DNA of 64,000 nt from Betaproteobacteria bacterium (lineage in GTDB: Bacteria; Pseudomonadota; Gammaproteobacteria; Burkholderiales; Usitatibacteraceae): positions 179,501 through 243,500 of the forward strand of contig JADKJU010000001.1 of the NCBI GenBank assembly GCA_016720855.1, given 5' to 3'. The translations under genes and the position numbers were made by a program. The notes under the pieces were generated by a model. It had not been told where the DNA came from. It saw nothing but the letters and a program-made list of their open reading frames with translations, and ran no database searches. Shown piece after piece: positions 1-8,472 of this stretch. Numbering within the stretch: the first letter of the stretch is position 1; every line of letters starts with the position of its first letter.

Positions 1-527
1 TCGACGGCGACTTCGTGGCGGAGGAACGGTTGATGCTGTCGGCCCGCGTGCTGCGGGCCGGCCGCGAGATCTTCTCGACCTGCGCGATGAACGATGTGGT
101 GGTGAGCCGCGCCGGTACCGGCAGCATGATCGAGTTCGCCGTACATGTGGACGGGGAGTTCATCTACAGCCTGCGCGCCGACGGCATCATCGCCGCCACG
201 CCCACGGGTTCCACCGCCTACGCGCTGTCCTCGGGCGGGCCCATTCTCCACCCGGGACTGTCGGCCGTGGCGCTCGTCCCGATCTCGCCGCACACGCTCT
301 CCAACCGGCCGGTGGCGATCCACAGCTCCTCGCGCATCGACATCGTTCTCGTTCGCGGGCCGGGCGCACGCGCCAACTTCGACGTGCAGTCGCACGTCGA
401 CCTGGACGCGAACGACGTGGTCGGCATCTCTGCAGCCCCGAAACCGGCGATCCTTCTCCATCCCCGCGGCTATCGCTATTTCTCCATGCTGCGCGACAAG
501 TTGCGCTGGAACGAGCGCAACGCCTGA
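1..527 (+). CDS. nadK: NAD kinase, C-terminal part (5' end outside window)
   Basis: This enzyme phosphorylates NAD to NADP in the cytoplasm. The reading frame is already open at base 3, so the gene begins before the window and about 174 C-terminal residues are visible. Family hallmarks are present: a DGDFVAEERLML stretch at the start, then RAGTGSMIEF, then the nucleotide-binding segment DGIIAATPTGSTAYALSSGG. The stop is 16 bases before recN, and the nadK-recN pair is a common arrangement in betaproteobacteria. Nothing unusual is seen apart from the truncation by the window edge. Confidence 0.95.
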   Translation, partial: DGDFVAEERLMLSARVLRAGREIFSTCAMNDVVVSRAGTGSMIEFAVHVDGEFIYSLRADGIIAATPTGSTAYALSSGGPILHPGLSAVALVPISPHTLSNRPVAIHSSSRIDIVLVRGPGARANFDVQSHVDLDANDVVGISAAPKPAILLHPRGYRYFSMLRDKLRWNERNA

Positions 528-543
528 CGGGGCGGTCCTTCCC

Positions 544-2283
544 ATGCTCCGCGCCCTGGCGCTTCGCGACTTCGTGATCGTCGAGACGCTCGACCTCGAG
601 CTGGCGACGGGGTTCACCGCGCTCACGGGGGAAACAGGCGCCGGCAAGTCGATCCTGGTCGATGCGCTGGGCCTCGTCCTCGGAGCCCGGGCCGATCCCG
701 GGGTGATCCGTCCCGGCGCGGAACGCGCCGACCTCAGCGCGGAGTTCGACGTGTCCGGCCTGGAGGCAGCGCGCCGCTGGCTCGAGGCCAACGACCTGGA
801 GGAAGAGGGTGGCGAGTCCTGTCTCCTGCGGCGCACGATCGACCGCACCGGACGCTCGCGCGGATTCGTGAACGGCCGCCCGGCCACCGCCACGCAGCTT
901 CGCGAGCTGGGGGATTTCCTGGTGGACGTCCACGGGCAGCACGAGCATCAGTGGCTGTCGCAGCGCGACTACCAGCGGCGCCTGCTCGACGTGTTCGGGG
1001 GCGCCGAGGCCGAGGCGCGCGAGACGGCGCGCCTTCATGGAGAATGGCGGCGCGCCGCGCAGGCGCGCGCGGCCCGGGAGCGCGCGAGCGAATCATCCGC
1101 CCGGGAGCGTGAATTCCTGCGCGACGAGATCCGGGACCTGGAAACGCTCGCCTTCACCCCCGAGTCCTGGGCGCAGGAGTCGACCGAACATCGACGCCTG
1201 GCCCACGCGCAGGAATTGATCGCGCATTGCCGGGCTGCCGTGGAGGCCGCGGACGAGGCCGAGCCCAGCGCAACGGGCCTCATCGCGAACGCGGTCGCCC
1301 GTCTTGCGCAAGCCGCGCAGGTCGATGCGACCCTCGAGGAGGCCCGGCGCGACCTCGAGACCGCGGCGGCCCACGCCGCGGAGGCCGCGCATCACCTGCG
1401 CCGCTACCTTCAGGGGATCGAGCCCGATCCCGCACGTCTGGATGCGCTCGAACGCAGGCTACGGCTCGTCCACGACGCCTCGCGGCGCCTGCGGGTCGAG
1501 CCCGCCGGGCTTCCCGAGGCATTGGCTTCGCGTCGCGCGCGGCTTGCGGAGATCGGCGGCGACGGAAGTTCCGAGGCACTTCGCGAGCGCGAAACGGCCG
1601 CCGGGGCCGCGTATCGCGAGGCGGCCGGCGTGCTGTCCTCGAAGCGGCGCGATGCCGCGCGCCGGATGGGTGAAGAGGTGACGAAGAGGCTGCAGGGCCT
1701 TGCGATGGAAGGCGGGAGGCTCGAGGTGAGCCTCGAACCCCTGCCGGAGCCCGCGGCGCACGGTCATGAGGGAGTTGAATTCCGCGTTGCGGCGCACGCC
1801 GGCCAGCCCGCAGGGCCCGTGGGCAAGGTCGCCTCCGGCGGCGAACTGTCGCGACTCGCGCTCGCCATCCAGGTTCTCATGGGCGGACGCGCGGGCATTC
1901 CCACGCTTGTGTTCGACGAGGTGGACGCGGGAATTGGCGGGCGCGTCGCGGAAATCGTCGGCTCCCTGCTGGCGGAACTCTCGCGCCATCACCAGGTGCT
2001 GTGCGTCACTCACCTTCCCCAGGTGGCGGCATTCGCCAGGCACCAGTTGCGCGTGGCCAAGCTGGTTCAACCGCGGGGCACGCTGGCGGCGGTGGACGTG
2101 CTCGATGCGGCCGGGCGCATCGAGGAAATCGCGCGCATGCTGGGCGGCGCCCGCATCACCGAGACGACCCGGCGGCACGCCGAGGAGATGCTGGGTCAGG
2201 GAGCTGCGTCCGTTGCAGAGGCGAAAGCCGGAACGACAAGTGTCGCCGGACGAGTCCGCCAGCGCGGGCGGTCGGCCCACTGA
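544..2283 (+). CDS. recN: DNA repair protein RecN
   Basis: RecN is an SMC-like ATPase that acts early in double-strand break repair. The 579-residue product has the Walker A motif GETGAGKS at residues 29-36, a long alanine/arginine/glutamate-rich coiled coil in the middle, and the C-terminal VFDEVDAGIGG Walker B/signature region followed by THLPQVAA. The open frame extends upstream through nadK, but the ATG at 544 gives the normal N-terminus (MLRALALRDFVIVE), so that start was chosen. It lies 16 bases after nadK and 9 bases before the patatin gene, so co-transcription is likely. LexA control is possible, but no SOS box was identified. Confidence 0.95.
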   Translation: MLRALALRDFVIVETLDLELATGFTALTGETGAGKSILVDALGLVLGARADPGVIRPGAERADLSAEFDVSGLEAARRWLEANDLEEEGGESCLLRRTIDRTGRSRGFVNGRPATATQLRELGDFLVDVHGQHEHQWLSQRDYQRRLLDVFGGAEAEARETARLHGEWRRAAQARAARERASESSAREREFLRDEIRDLETLAFTPESWAQESTEHRRLAHAQELIAHCRAAVEAADEAEPSATGLIANAVARLAQAAQVDATLEEARRDLETAAAHAAEAAHHLRRYLQGIEPDPARLDALERRLRLVHDASRRLRVEPAGLPEALASRRARLAEIGGDGSSEALRERETAAGAAYREAAGVLSSKRRDAARRMGEEVTKRLQGLAMEGGRLEVSLEPLPEPAAHGHEGVEFRVAAHAGQPAGPVGKVASGGELSRLALAIQVLMGGRAGIPTLVFDEVDAGIGGRVAEIVGSLLAELSRHHQVLCVTHLPQVAAFARHQLRVAKLVQPRGTLAAVDVLDAAGRIEEIARMLGGARITETTRRHAEEMLGQGAASVAEAKAGTTSVAGRVRQRGRSAH

Positions 2284-2292
2284 GGAGCGCGA

Positions 2293-3519
2293 ATGCAAGT
2301 CGCGGCGGAGAAGACCGGACTGGTGCTCTCGGGAGGCGGTGCTCGAGCCGCTTACCAGGTGGGCGTCCTGCAGGCGATCAAGGAGATGCTCCCCGATCCC
2401 TCAGCGAATCCCTTTCCGATCATTGCGGGAACGTCGGCCGGCGCGGTCAATGCGGGCGCGCTGGCCTGCGGAGCAGACGACTTCGGCAAGGCCGTGGACA
2501 ACCTGCTGGACGTCTGGCGCAACTTCGAGCCGCGCCACGTCTATCGCGCGGACATTGCGGGTGTCACCGCCAACAGCTCGCGATGGCTTGCGGGCCTCTT
2601 CTTCGGCGCGTTCGTGCGCGACCAGCGCATCTCCCTCCTGGACAACCGTCCGCTCGGTGCGCTGCTCGCAAGGAGGCTCGAATTCGGCCGCATTGCGGAC
2701 AACATCGCCAAGGGAGCGCTTGACGCGCTGGCCATCACCTGCTCGGGCTACACCTCGGGCCAGAGCGTGAGCTTCTTCGAGGCCGCGCCGCACCTGCCGG
2801 CATGGAAGCGCTCCCAGCGCGTGGGCATCCGCACGAAGGTCCAGGTCGACCACCTGATGGCCTCGAGTGCGATCCCGTTCCTGTTCCCGGCGCACAAGCT
2901 CAATCGCGAGTACTTCGGCGACGGCTCGATGCGCCAGATCGCCCCGGTGAGCCCGGCGCTACACCTGGGCGCCGACCGCGTGGTGGTGGTGGGCACGGCT
3001 CGAATCCGCAACGACGATCCCGAGCGCACCCGGGGCGATACCTACCCGACTCTCGCGCAGGTAGCCGGCCACGTGATGAACTCGATCTTCCTGGACAGCC
3101 TCGCGGTGGACATCGAGCGCCTGGAGCGCATCAATCGCACGATCAGCGCGGTTCCGCAGGAAAGGCTGCGGCAGCTCGGCCTCACCCTGCACCACGTGGA
3201 CGTGCTGGTGATGACTCCCTCCGAGCCGCTCGATGCGATCGCGATCCGCCACGTGGGCAGCCTTCCCGGGCCCATCCGCTTCCTGCTGCGCACCGTGGGG
3301 GCGATGCGCCGCGGCGGCGCCAACCTCGCGAGCTACCTCCTCTTCGAGCAGGGATACTGCCACGAGCTCATCGCACTGGGCTATCACGACACGATGAAAC
3401 GCCGCGACGAGGTGGAGGCTTTCCTCGGCGGCGCCATGTGTCCCGTGCCCGGCGCTTACGCGCGCACGGTGAAGTTCTTCGTGCCGACAGCGAAAACTCC
3501 CGAAACCGGAGAAGAATGA
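2293..3519 (+). CDS. Patatin-like phospholipase
   Basis: This is probably a cytoplasmic or membrane-associated serine lipid acyl hydrolase with a Ser-Asp dyad. The 408-residue product shows the glycine-rich oxyanion loop SGGGARAAY near residues 13-21, the nucleophile elbow GTSAG (Ser48), and the dyad aspartate in GDGS (Asp210). There is no signal peptide, and the C-terminal part of about 150 residues is longer than a minimal patatin core. A good ribosome site (GAGGAG) precedes the ATG. The stop codon overlaps the start of the next gene (ATGA), indicating translational coupling to the thioesterase. The physiological substrate cannot be read from sequence. Confidence 0.88.
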   Translation: MQVAAEKTGLVLSGGGARAAYQVGVLQAIKEMLPDPSANPFPIIAGTSAGAVNAGALACGADDFGKAVDNLLDVWRNFEPRHVYRADIAGVTANSSRWLAGLFFGAFVRDQRISLLDNRPLGALLARRLEFGRIADNIAKGALDALAITCSGYTSGQSVSFFEAAPHLPAWKRSQRVGIRTKVQVDHLMASSAIPFLFPAHKLNREYFGDGSMRQIAPVSPALHLGADRVVVVGTARIRNDDPERTRGDTYPTLAQVAGHVMNSIFLDSLAVDIERLERINRTISAVPQERLRQLGLTLHHVDVLVMTPSEPLDAIAIRHVGSLPGPIRFLLRTVGAMRRGGANLASYLLFEQGYCHELIALGYHDTMKRRDEVEAFLGGAMCPVPGAYARTVKFFVPTAKTPETGEE

Positions 3520-3953
3520 TGGACCGACCCGTTCCCCATGCCCGTACCGACTACCCCCATGCCTGCGCAATCACCACCCGCTGGATGGACAACGACGCCT
3601 ACGGGCACGTGAACAATGTCATCCACTACTCGTACTTCGACACGGTGGTGAACGACTGGCTCATCCGGCAGGCGCTGCTGGACGTGGAGAAGGGCGCCGT
3701 GATCGGCCTGGTCGTGGAAACCGGGTGCCATTATTTCGAGTCGCTCACCTATCCCGAGACGGTCACGGCGGCGATGCGCGTGGGGCACCTGGGAAAGTCG
3801 AGCGTGCGCTACGAGATCGCCCTTTTCGGCGAAGGGAAGGACAAGGCGGCGGCCCAGGGCCATTTCGTGCACGTGTACGTGGATCGCGAAACGCGCCGTC
3901 CCACGGCGCTGCCGGACCCCTGGCGCGTCGCCCTCGCCACCCTCACGCGGTGA
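3516..3953 (+). CDS. Acyl-CoA thioesterase, hot-dog fold (4HBT/YbgC type)
   Basis: The product of about 145 residues is a single hot-dog domain expected to hydrolyse acyl-CoA or acyl-ACP thioesters. The motif RWMDNDAYGHVNNVIHYSYF near the N-terminus matches the 4-hydroxybenzoyl-CoA thioesterase family, including its catalytic aspartate region. The start is at 3516, giving an ATGA overlap with the patatin stop; a second in-frame ATG at 3519 has slightly better spacing from GGAG and is equally possible. The 3' end overlaps the convergent esterase gene by 11 bases. Coupling to a lipid hydrolase suggests a role in acyl-chain turnover, which is inference. Confidence 0.88.
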   Translation: MMDRPVPHARTDYPHACAITTRWMDNDAYGHVNNVIHYSYFDTVVNDWLIRQALLDVEKGAVIGLVVETGCHYFESLTYPETVTAAMRVGHLGKSSVRYEIALFGEGKDKAAAQGHFVHVYVDRETRRPTALPDPWRVALATLTR

Positions 3954-4626
3954 GGATCGGGCTGGCGTAGCGCGCCACCAGCCACCGCGAGATCGCCGCC
4001 ACCTCTTCGGCGCATACGGAATGCGGCATCGGATAGGCATGCCACTCGGGCGAGAGCCCGCGCGAGACGAGCGCCGCGCGCGAGGATTCCGCCAGCGCGA
4101 ATGGAACGACCGGGTCCTGCGTGCCGTGCGCCATGAAGATCGCGACGTGATCGTTGGCATCCGCCAATTCGCGGTCCAGCGTTTCGCCGAGAGGAAGGTA
4201 GGTCGAAAGGGCGAGGATTCCTGCCAGGGGCTCGGTGTGCCTGAGGGCCGTGTGCAGCGCGATGGCGCCGCCCTGCGAGAATCCCGCCAGCACGATGCGG
4301 CTCGCGGCGATGCCGCGCGACTTCTCCCGCGCCAGGAACGCCTCGACCTGCGCCTGCGACTGGCGGATGCCCGTCTCGTCCGGAAGCCGCCCGATATCGG
4401 CCATCGCGATGTCGTACCACGCGCGCATGGCATAGCCGTTGTTGATGGTGACCGGACGCACCGGTGCATTGGGGAAGATGAAGCGCAGTGACAGGTTCTC
4501 CGGCAGGTCGAGTTCGCGCACGATGGGAACGAAGTCCCAGCCGTCGGCGCCCAGGCCGTGCATCCAGATGACGGTGCCCTGGGGTTCGGCGCCCGTGACG
4601 AGTTCGATATGGGAAAGCAGTTCCAT
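3943..4626 (-). CDS. Carboxylesterase / phospholipase (alpha/beta hydrolase, EstB family)
   Basis: A cytoplasmic serine esterase of 227 residues in the YpfH/acyl-protein-thioesterase-like branch. Visible motifs are WMHGLGADGWDF (oxyanion region), the nucleophile elbow GFSQGG, the acid region HGTQDPVVP and a C-terminal HSVC carrying the catalytic histidine. The open frame continues far upstream, but the ATG at 4626 starts a normal family N-terminus (MELLSHIEL). It lies 20 bases downstream of mogA on the same strand, so the two may be co-transcribed. Members hydrolyse short-chain esters or lysophospholipids; the natural substrate is unknown. Confidence 0.9.
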   Translation of the reverse strand: MELLSHIELVTGAEPQGTVIWMHGLGADGWDFVPIVRELDLPENLSLRFIFPNAPVRPVTINNGYAMRAWYDIAMADIGRLPDETGIRQSQAQVEAFLAREKSRGIAASRIVLAGFSQGGAIALHTALRHTEPLAGILALSTYLPLGETLDRELADANDHVAIFMAHGTQDPVVPFALAESSRAALVSRGLSPEWHAYPMPHSVCAEEVAAISRWLVARYASPILTA

Positions 4627-4646
4627 GATGGGTTCTCGGGAAGGGG

Positions 4647-5243
4647 TCAGGGTCTCGGGGGACGGATCGCGGACTTCGGGCGGAAGGCCTTCACCACTTC
4701 CTCGCGGGTTTCGAGGTAGGGCCCGCCGATGAGGTCGATGCAGTAGGGCACCGCCGCGAAGATACCCGCCACGAGCGGCCGGCCGTCGGCGTCCCGGGTT
4801 CCCTCGAGGGTCTCGCGGATCGACTTCGGCTGCCCGGGCAGGTTCAGGATGAGGGCGCGACCGCGGATCACGGCGACCTGGCGCGAGAGGATCGCGGTGG
4901 GAACGAATGCCAGGCTGATCCGCCGCATCTGCTCGCCGAAGCCCGGCAACTGCCTGTCCGCCACGGCGAGCGTGGCCTCTGGCGTCACGTCGCGCGGCGC
5001 GGGCCCGGTGCCGCCTGTGGTCACCACGAAGTGGCAGCCGGCTCCGTCCACCAGTTCGACCAGTGTCGCCTCGATCGTCGAACGATCGTCGGGAATCAGG
5101 CGGCGCTCGAACCGGATCGGGTTCAGCAGCGCACCCGCGAGCCAGCCCTCGAGGGCCGGGATGCCTTCGTCGCGATAGACGCCCTGGGAAGCGCGGTCGC
5201 TGGTGGCGACCAGGCCGATGGTGACGGGGTCGCGCGTGCTCAT
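4647..5243 (-). CDS. mogA: Molybdopterin adenylyltransferase-like protein MogA
   Basis: MogA adenylylates molybdopterin before molybdate insertion during molybdenum cofactor synthesis in the cytoplasm. The 198-residue product has the MoeA/MogA fold signature TTGGTGPAPRDVTPEAT and the downstream LNLPGQPKSIRETLEG region typical of this family. The start at 5243 overlaps the yjgA stop in an ATGA arrangement, so the two genes are translationally coupled. No other molybdenum cofactor gene lies in the window. The C-terminal extension after the core (AVPYCIDLIGGPYLETREE) is normal for bacterial MogA. Confidence 0.9.
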   Translation of the reverse strand: MSTRDPVTIGLVATSDRASQGVYRDEGIPALEGWLAGALLNPIRFERRLIPDDRSTIEATLVELVDGAGCHFVVTTGGTGPAPRDVTPEATLAVADRQLPGFGEQMRRISLAFVPTAILSRQVAVIRGRALILNLPGQPKSIRETLEGTRDADGRPLVAGIFAAVPYCIDLIGGPYLETREEVVKAFRPKSAIRPPRP

Positions 5244-5743
5244 GGCATGGGCCTCTCGTGATCCTGGATGATCGCGTTGATGACCTGGAAGAGCTCGCGA
5301 AAGCGCTTGGGGGGGCGCTCCGCGCTGCGTTCTTCGCTGGCCGCCGAGGCCAGGTCGAGCAGCCGGCGCGGATCCGCCTCGGGATACTCGAGGACGAAGC
5401 GATCGACGGCGCCGGCGTCGGCAATGATGTCGCTTCGCCAGCGTTCCGCCCGGTGAAAAAGCGCCGTCTGCCTGTGCGACGGCGCGTGCAGCGCGGCGAG
5501 CTGCGCGCTGATGGGCGCTGCATCGAGGCGGCGCATGAGCTTGCCGATGTACTGGAGCTGGCGGCGGATCGCTTCGTGCCTGGTCATCGTGCGGCACGCC
5601 AGGACGGCCTGGAGCAGGTCATCGGGGAGGTCGATGCGCGCGAGCTGGTCCGCGGGCATCCGCGTGAGGGTCACGCCGATGTCCTGCAGCTCGTGCATCT
5701 GCCGTTTGCGGCGGCTTTTGCTGATAAGATTCGCGTCGCTCAT
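5240..5743 (-). CDS. yjgA: Ribosome biogenesis factor YjgA/DarP (DUF615)
   Basis: A 167-residue, highly charged, alpha-helical protein. Family hallmarks are the basic N-terminus (SKSRRKRQMHELQDIG), the LRRIDLPDD-like segment and the RRLLDLA...KRFRELFQVI C-terminal helix. The Escherichia coli homologue takes part in late 50S subunit assembly. The gene is divergent from pmbA, 102 bases apart, an arrangement also seen in enterobacteria, which supports the assignment. It is the first gene of a probable yjgA-mogA-esterase transcript. Confidence 0.92.
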   Translation of the reverse strand: MSDANLISKSRRKRQMHELQDIGVTLTRMPADQLARIDLPDDLLQAVLACRTMTRHEAIRRQLQYIGKLMRRLDAAPISAQLAALHAPSHRQTALFHRAERWRSDIIADAGAVDRFVLEYPEADPRRLLDLASAASEERSAERPPKRFRELFQVINAIIQDHERPMP

Positions 5744-5845
5744 CTGGTCTTCGATCGCCGGTCAATGCCCGTCTCCGGCCCGCCGAAGTTTAGAGGTTTT
5801 GGCGGGTTCGCGTGCGAGCCGTCCGCAGGAAAGCCCCCTACACCC

Positions 5846-7201
5846 ATGCCCGACACGCCCGTCGCCCCGGCGCTGCCCCTCGACCGCGCCGCGCTGCACT
5901 CCACCGCGCTTCGCGCCCTGGAACTGGCCCGTTCCCGCGGCGCCACCAACGCGGAAGCGGAATCCTCCGCTTCCATCGGCCAGTCGGTGACCGTTCGGCT
6001 GGGAGAGGTTGAGACCGTCGAGTACAACCGCGACAAGGGGCTCGCGGTCACGGTGTATTTCGGCCAGCGCCGGGGCAACGCGAGCACCTCGGACCTGTCG
6101 GACGACTCGATCGCGCGCACGGTCGATGCCGCGTGCGCCATCGCACGCCACACCGCCCCCGACGAGGCCGCCGGGCTTCCCGATGCCGATCGCCTTTTCC
6201 GGGGTGAGGCGTCGGGACTCGATCTCTTCCACCCGTGGAACCTGTCCGTGGAGGCCGCGATCGTTCTCGCCCGCGAGACGGAGGACGCAGCGCGCGCGGT
6301 GGATGCCCGGATCACGAACTCGGAGGGCGCCACCGTCTCGTCATGGGATGCCGACTTCGTCTTCGCGAACTCGCTCGGCTTCGTCGGCGGCTACCCCTCC
6401 TCGCGCGCGAGCATCGGTTGCGGTGTTCTTGCCGCGGAAGGCGAGGCGATGCAGCGCGATTACTGGTATGCCTCCGAACGCAACCCCGCGCGACTCGAAA
6501 CGGCGGCGGCGGTGGGCCGCAGAGCCGGCGAGCGCGCCGTGCGTCGCCTCGGTGCACGCCGCGTCGCGACGGCTGAAGTGCCCGTGCTCTTCGAGGCCAA
6601 CGTCGCCAGCTCGCTCCTGGGCCATCTGGTGAGCGCCGCGAGCGGCTCGAGCCTGTATCGCCGCTCGTCTTTCCTGATCGATGCGGCCGGCAAGGCCATT
6701 TTCTCGCCGATCGTGAATCTCGACGAGGAACCCCACCTGCCGGGCGCGATGGCGAGCGGTTGGTTCGACGGCGAAGGGGTTGCGACGCGGCCGCGCCGCG
6801 TCGTGGACGCGGGCGTGCTTACGGGCTACTTCCTGTCAACCTACTCGGCCCGCAAGCTCGGCCTCGCGACGACCGGCAATGCAGGTGGCAGCCACAACCT
6901 GATCCTCCAGCCGGGCATGGAGGATTTCGCGGGCCTGGTGCGCGCCATGGGCCGCGGCCTCGTGGTGACGGAGCTGATGGGGCAGGGCATCAATCCGGTG
7001 ACCGGGGACTATTCGCGCGGCGCCGTGGGCTTCTGGGTCGAGGGCGGCGAGTTGCGCTACCCGGTGGAGGAAGTCACGATCGCGGGCAACCTGAGCGACA
7101 TGTACCGGGGAATCGCGGCAATCGGGCGCGACGTTCTCGTGCGCGGGTCGCGGTCCACGGGCTCGATCCTGGTCGAACGCATGACGGTCGCCGGGAACTG
7201 A
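5846..7201 (+). CDS. pmbA: Metalloprotease-related protein PmbA/TldE
   Basis: PmbA (TldE) is the non-catalytic partner of the TldD zinc protease; together they degrade unfolded peptides and mature some microcins. The 451-residue product shows the TldD/E fold landmarks: VTVRLGEVETVEYNRDKG near the N-terminus, the GQGINPVTGDYSRGAVGFW stretch and the final EEVTIAGNL segment. The frame is open well upstream of 5846, but this ATG gives the normal family N-terminus. No HExxxH zinc motif is present, as expected for TldE rather than TldD. TldD is not in this window. Confidence 0.93.
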   Translation: MPDTPVAPALPLDRAALHSTALRALELARSRGATNAEAESSASIGQSVTVRLGEVETVEYNRDKGLAVTVYFGQRRGNASTSDLSDDSIARTVDAACAIARHTAPDEAAGLPDADRLFRGEASGLDLFHPWNLSVEAAIVLARETEDAARAVDARITNSEGATVSSWDADFVFANSLGFVGGYPSSRASIGCGVLAAEGEAMQRDYWYASERNPARLETAAAVGRRAGERAVRRLGARRVATAEVPVLFEANVASSLLGHLVSAASGSSLYRRSSFLIDAAGKAIFSPIVNLDEEPHLPGAMASGWFDGEGVATRPRRVVDAGVLTGYFLSTYSARKLGLATTGNAGGSHNLILQPGMEDFAGLVRAMGRGLVVTELMGQGINPVTGDYSRGAVGFWVEGGELRYPVEEVTIAGNLSDMYRGIAAIGRDVLVRGSRSTGSILVERMTVAGN

Positions 7202-7307
7202 GTGAATGGCGCTTGATTCACCCGTGGGCCGCTTCTGGTAGCCTCGGGCGCGTCCGGGCGCAGGGAAGATGCCCGTGGCCCCATCCACCTTCAACGAGGA
7301 GACGTGC

Positions 7308-8408
7308 ATGCAGCGCAGAGGATTTCTGAAGTCCGCGGGCGTGGGACTCGCGGCGGGTGCAGCGATGGTGCCGTCCCTTTCCCGGGCGCAGATCGCCGGG
7401 CTGCCCGAGGTCAAGTGGCGCATGACGTCGAGCTTCCCGAAGAGCCTTGACACGATCTACGGCGCCGCCGAGAAAATGGCGAAGCGGGTTGCGGCATGCA
7501 CGGGCGGCAAGTTCCAGATCCAGATCTTCGCCGCAGGCGAGATCGTTCCCGCCTTCCAGGTCGTCGATGCCGTCCAGAACGGAACCGTGCAGGCCGGCCA
7601 CACCGCGCCGTACTACTTCTGGGGCAAGGACCCCGCCTTCGCCCTGGGCACTTGCATCCCCTTCGGCCTCAACGCGCGCCAGATGAACGCGTGGATGATG
7701 TTCGGCGGCGGACTCGAGCTTTTTCGCGAGTTCTACAAGGGCTACAACATCCACAACATCCCTTGCGGCAATACCGGCGCGCAGATGGGGGGCTGGTTCC
7801 GCAAGGAGATCAAGACGGTCGCCGACTTCAAGGGCCTCAAGTTCCGCATCGGGGGCTTTGCCGGGAAGGTGATCGAGAAGCTGGGCGGCGTGCCGCAACT
7901 CATCCCCGGCGGCGACATCTATCCCGCGCTTGAAAAGGGCACGATCGACGCGGCTGAATGGGTCGGTCCCTACGACGACGAGAAGCTCGGCTTCAACAAG
8001 GTCGCCAAGTACTACTACTATCCCGGCTGGTGGGAAGGCGGGCCCGAACTCGATGCCTTCTTCAACATCAAGGAATGGGGAAAGCTCCCCAAGGAGTACC
8101 AGAACATCGTCGAGGCCGCCTGCTGGGAGGCCAATTCGTGGATGCTCGCGAAGTACGATGCCCAGAACCCGGCAGCCCTCAGACGCCTCGTGGGCAGCGG
8201 CACGCAGCTGCGCGGTTTTTCGCGCGCGGTGATGGTGGCTTCCTACAAGGCGGCACTCGCGGTCTACAAGGAGACACGCGAGAAGAGCCCGGCCTTCAAG
8301 AAGATCTACGACCACATGGTCAAGTTCCGCGAGGACCAGCTCCTCTGGTTTCGCGTCGCGGAAAAGGGCTACGACGACTTCATGCACGGCATCGGATCGA
8401 TCAAGTAG
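7308..8408 (+). CDS. TRAP transporter solute-binding protein, TakP-like (DctP family)
   Basis: This periplasmic binding protein should capture an organic acid for the dctQM permease. The 366-residue product begins with a twin-arginine-type leader (QRRGFLKSAGVGLAAGAA) ending near SRAQ. Family motifs include the segment around KGTIDAAEWVGPYDD, characteristic of the alpha-keto-acid-binding TakP group. The ATG at 7308 was chosen over an upstream in-frame codon because it has a GAGGAG ribosome site and starts the leader directly. It is convergent with dctQM rather than in one operon with it. A strong terminator follows 20 bases after the stop. Confidence 0.9.
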   Translation: MQRRGFLKSAGVGLAAGAAMVPSLSRAQIAGLPEVKWRMTSSFPKSLDTIYGAAEKMAKRVAACTGGKFQIQIFAAGEIVPAFQVVDAVQNGTVQAGHTAPYYFWGKDPAFALGTCIPFGLNARQMNAWMMFGGGLELFREFYKGYNIHNIPCGNTGAQMGGWFRKEIKTVADFKGLKFRIGGFAGKVIEKLGGVPQLIPGGDIYPALEKGTIDAAEWVGPYDDEKLGFNKVAKYYYYPGWWEGGPELDAFFNIKEWGKLPKEYQNIVEAACWEANSWMLAKYDAQNPAALRRLVGSGTQLRGFSRAVMVASYKAALAVYKETREKSPAFKKIYDHMVKFREDQLLWFRVAEKGYDDFMHGIGSIK

Positions 8409-8427
8409 CGCGGCTCCCGAAAGGCAG

Positions 8428-8457
8428 ATGGCCCGCCATCCGGCGGGCCATTTTGCT
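8428..8457 (+). terminator. Intrinsic terminator after the TRAP binding-protein gene
   Basis: A perfect 10-bp inverted repeat (ATGGCCCGCC / GGCGGGCCAT) with a 4-base loop is followed by TTTGCTTG. It ends transcription of the binding-protein gene just before the convergent dctM stop and could also act on the opposite strand. Confidence 0.8.
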
Positions 8458-8472
8458 TGCGCGACCGGGGTG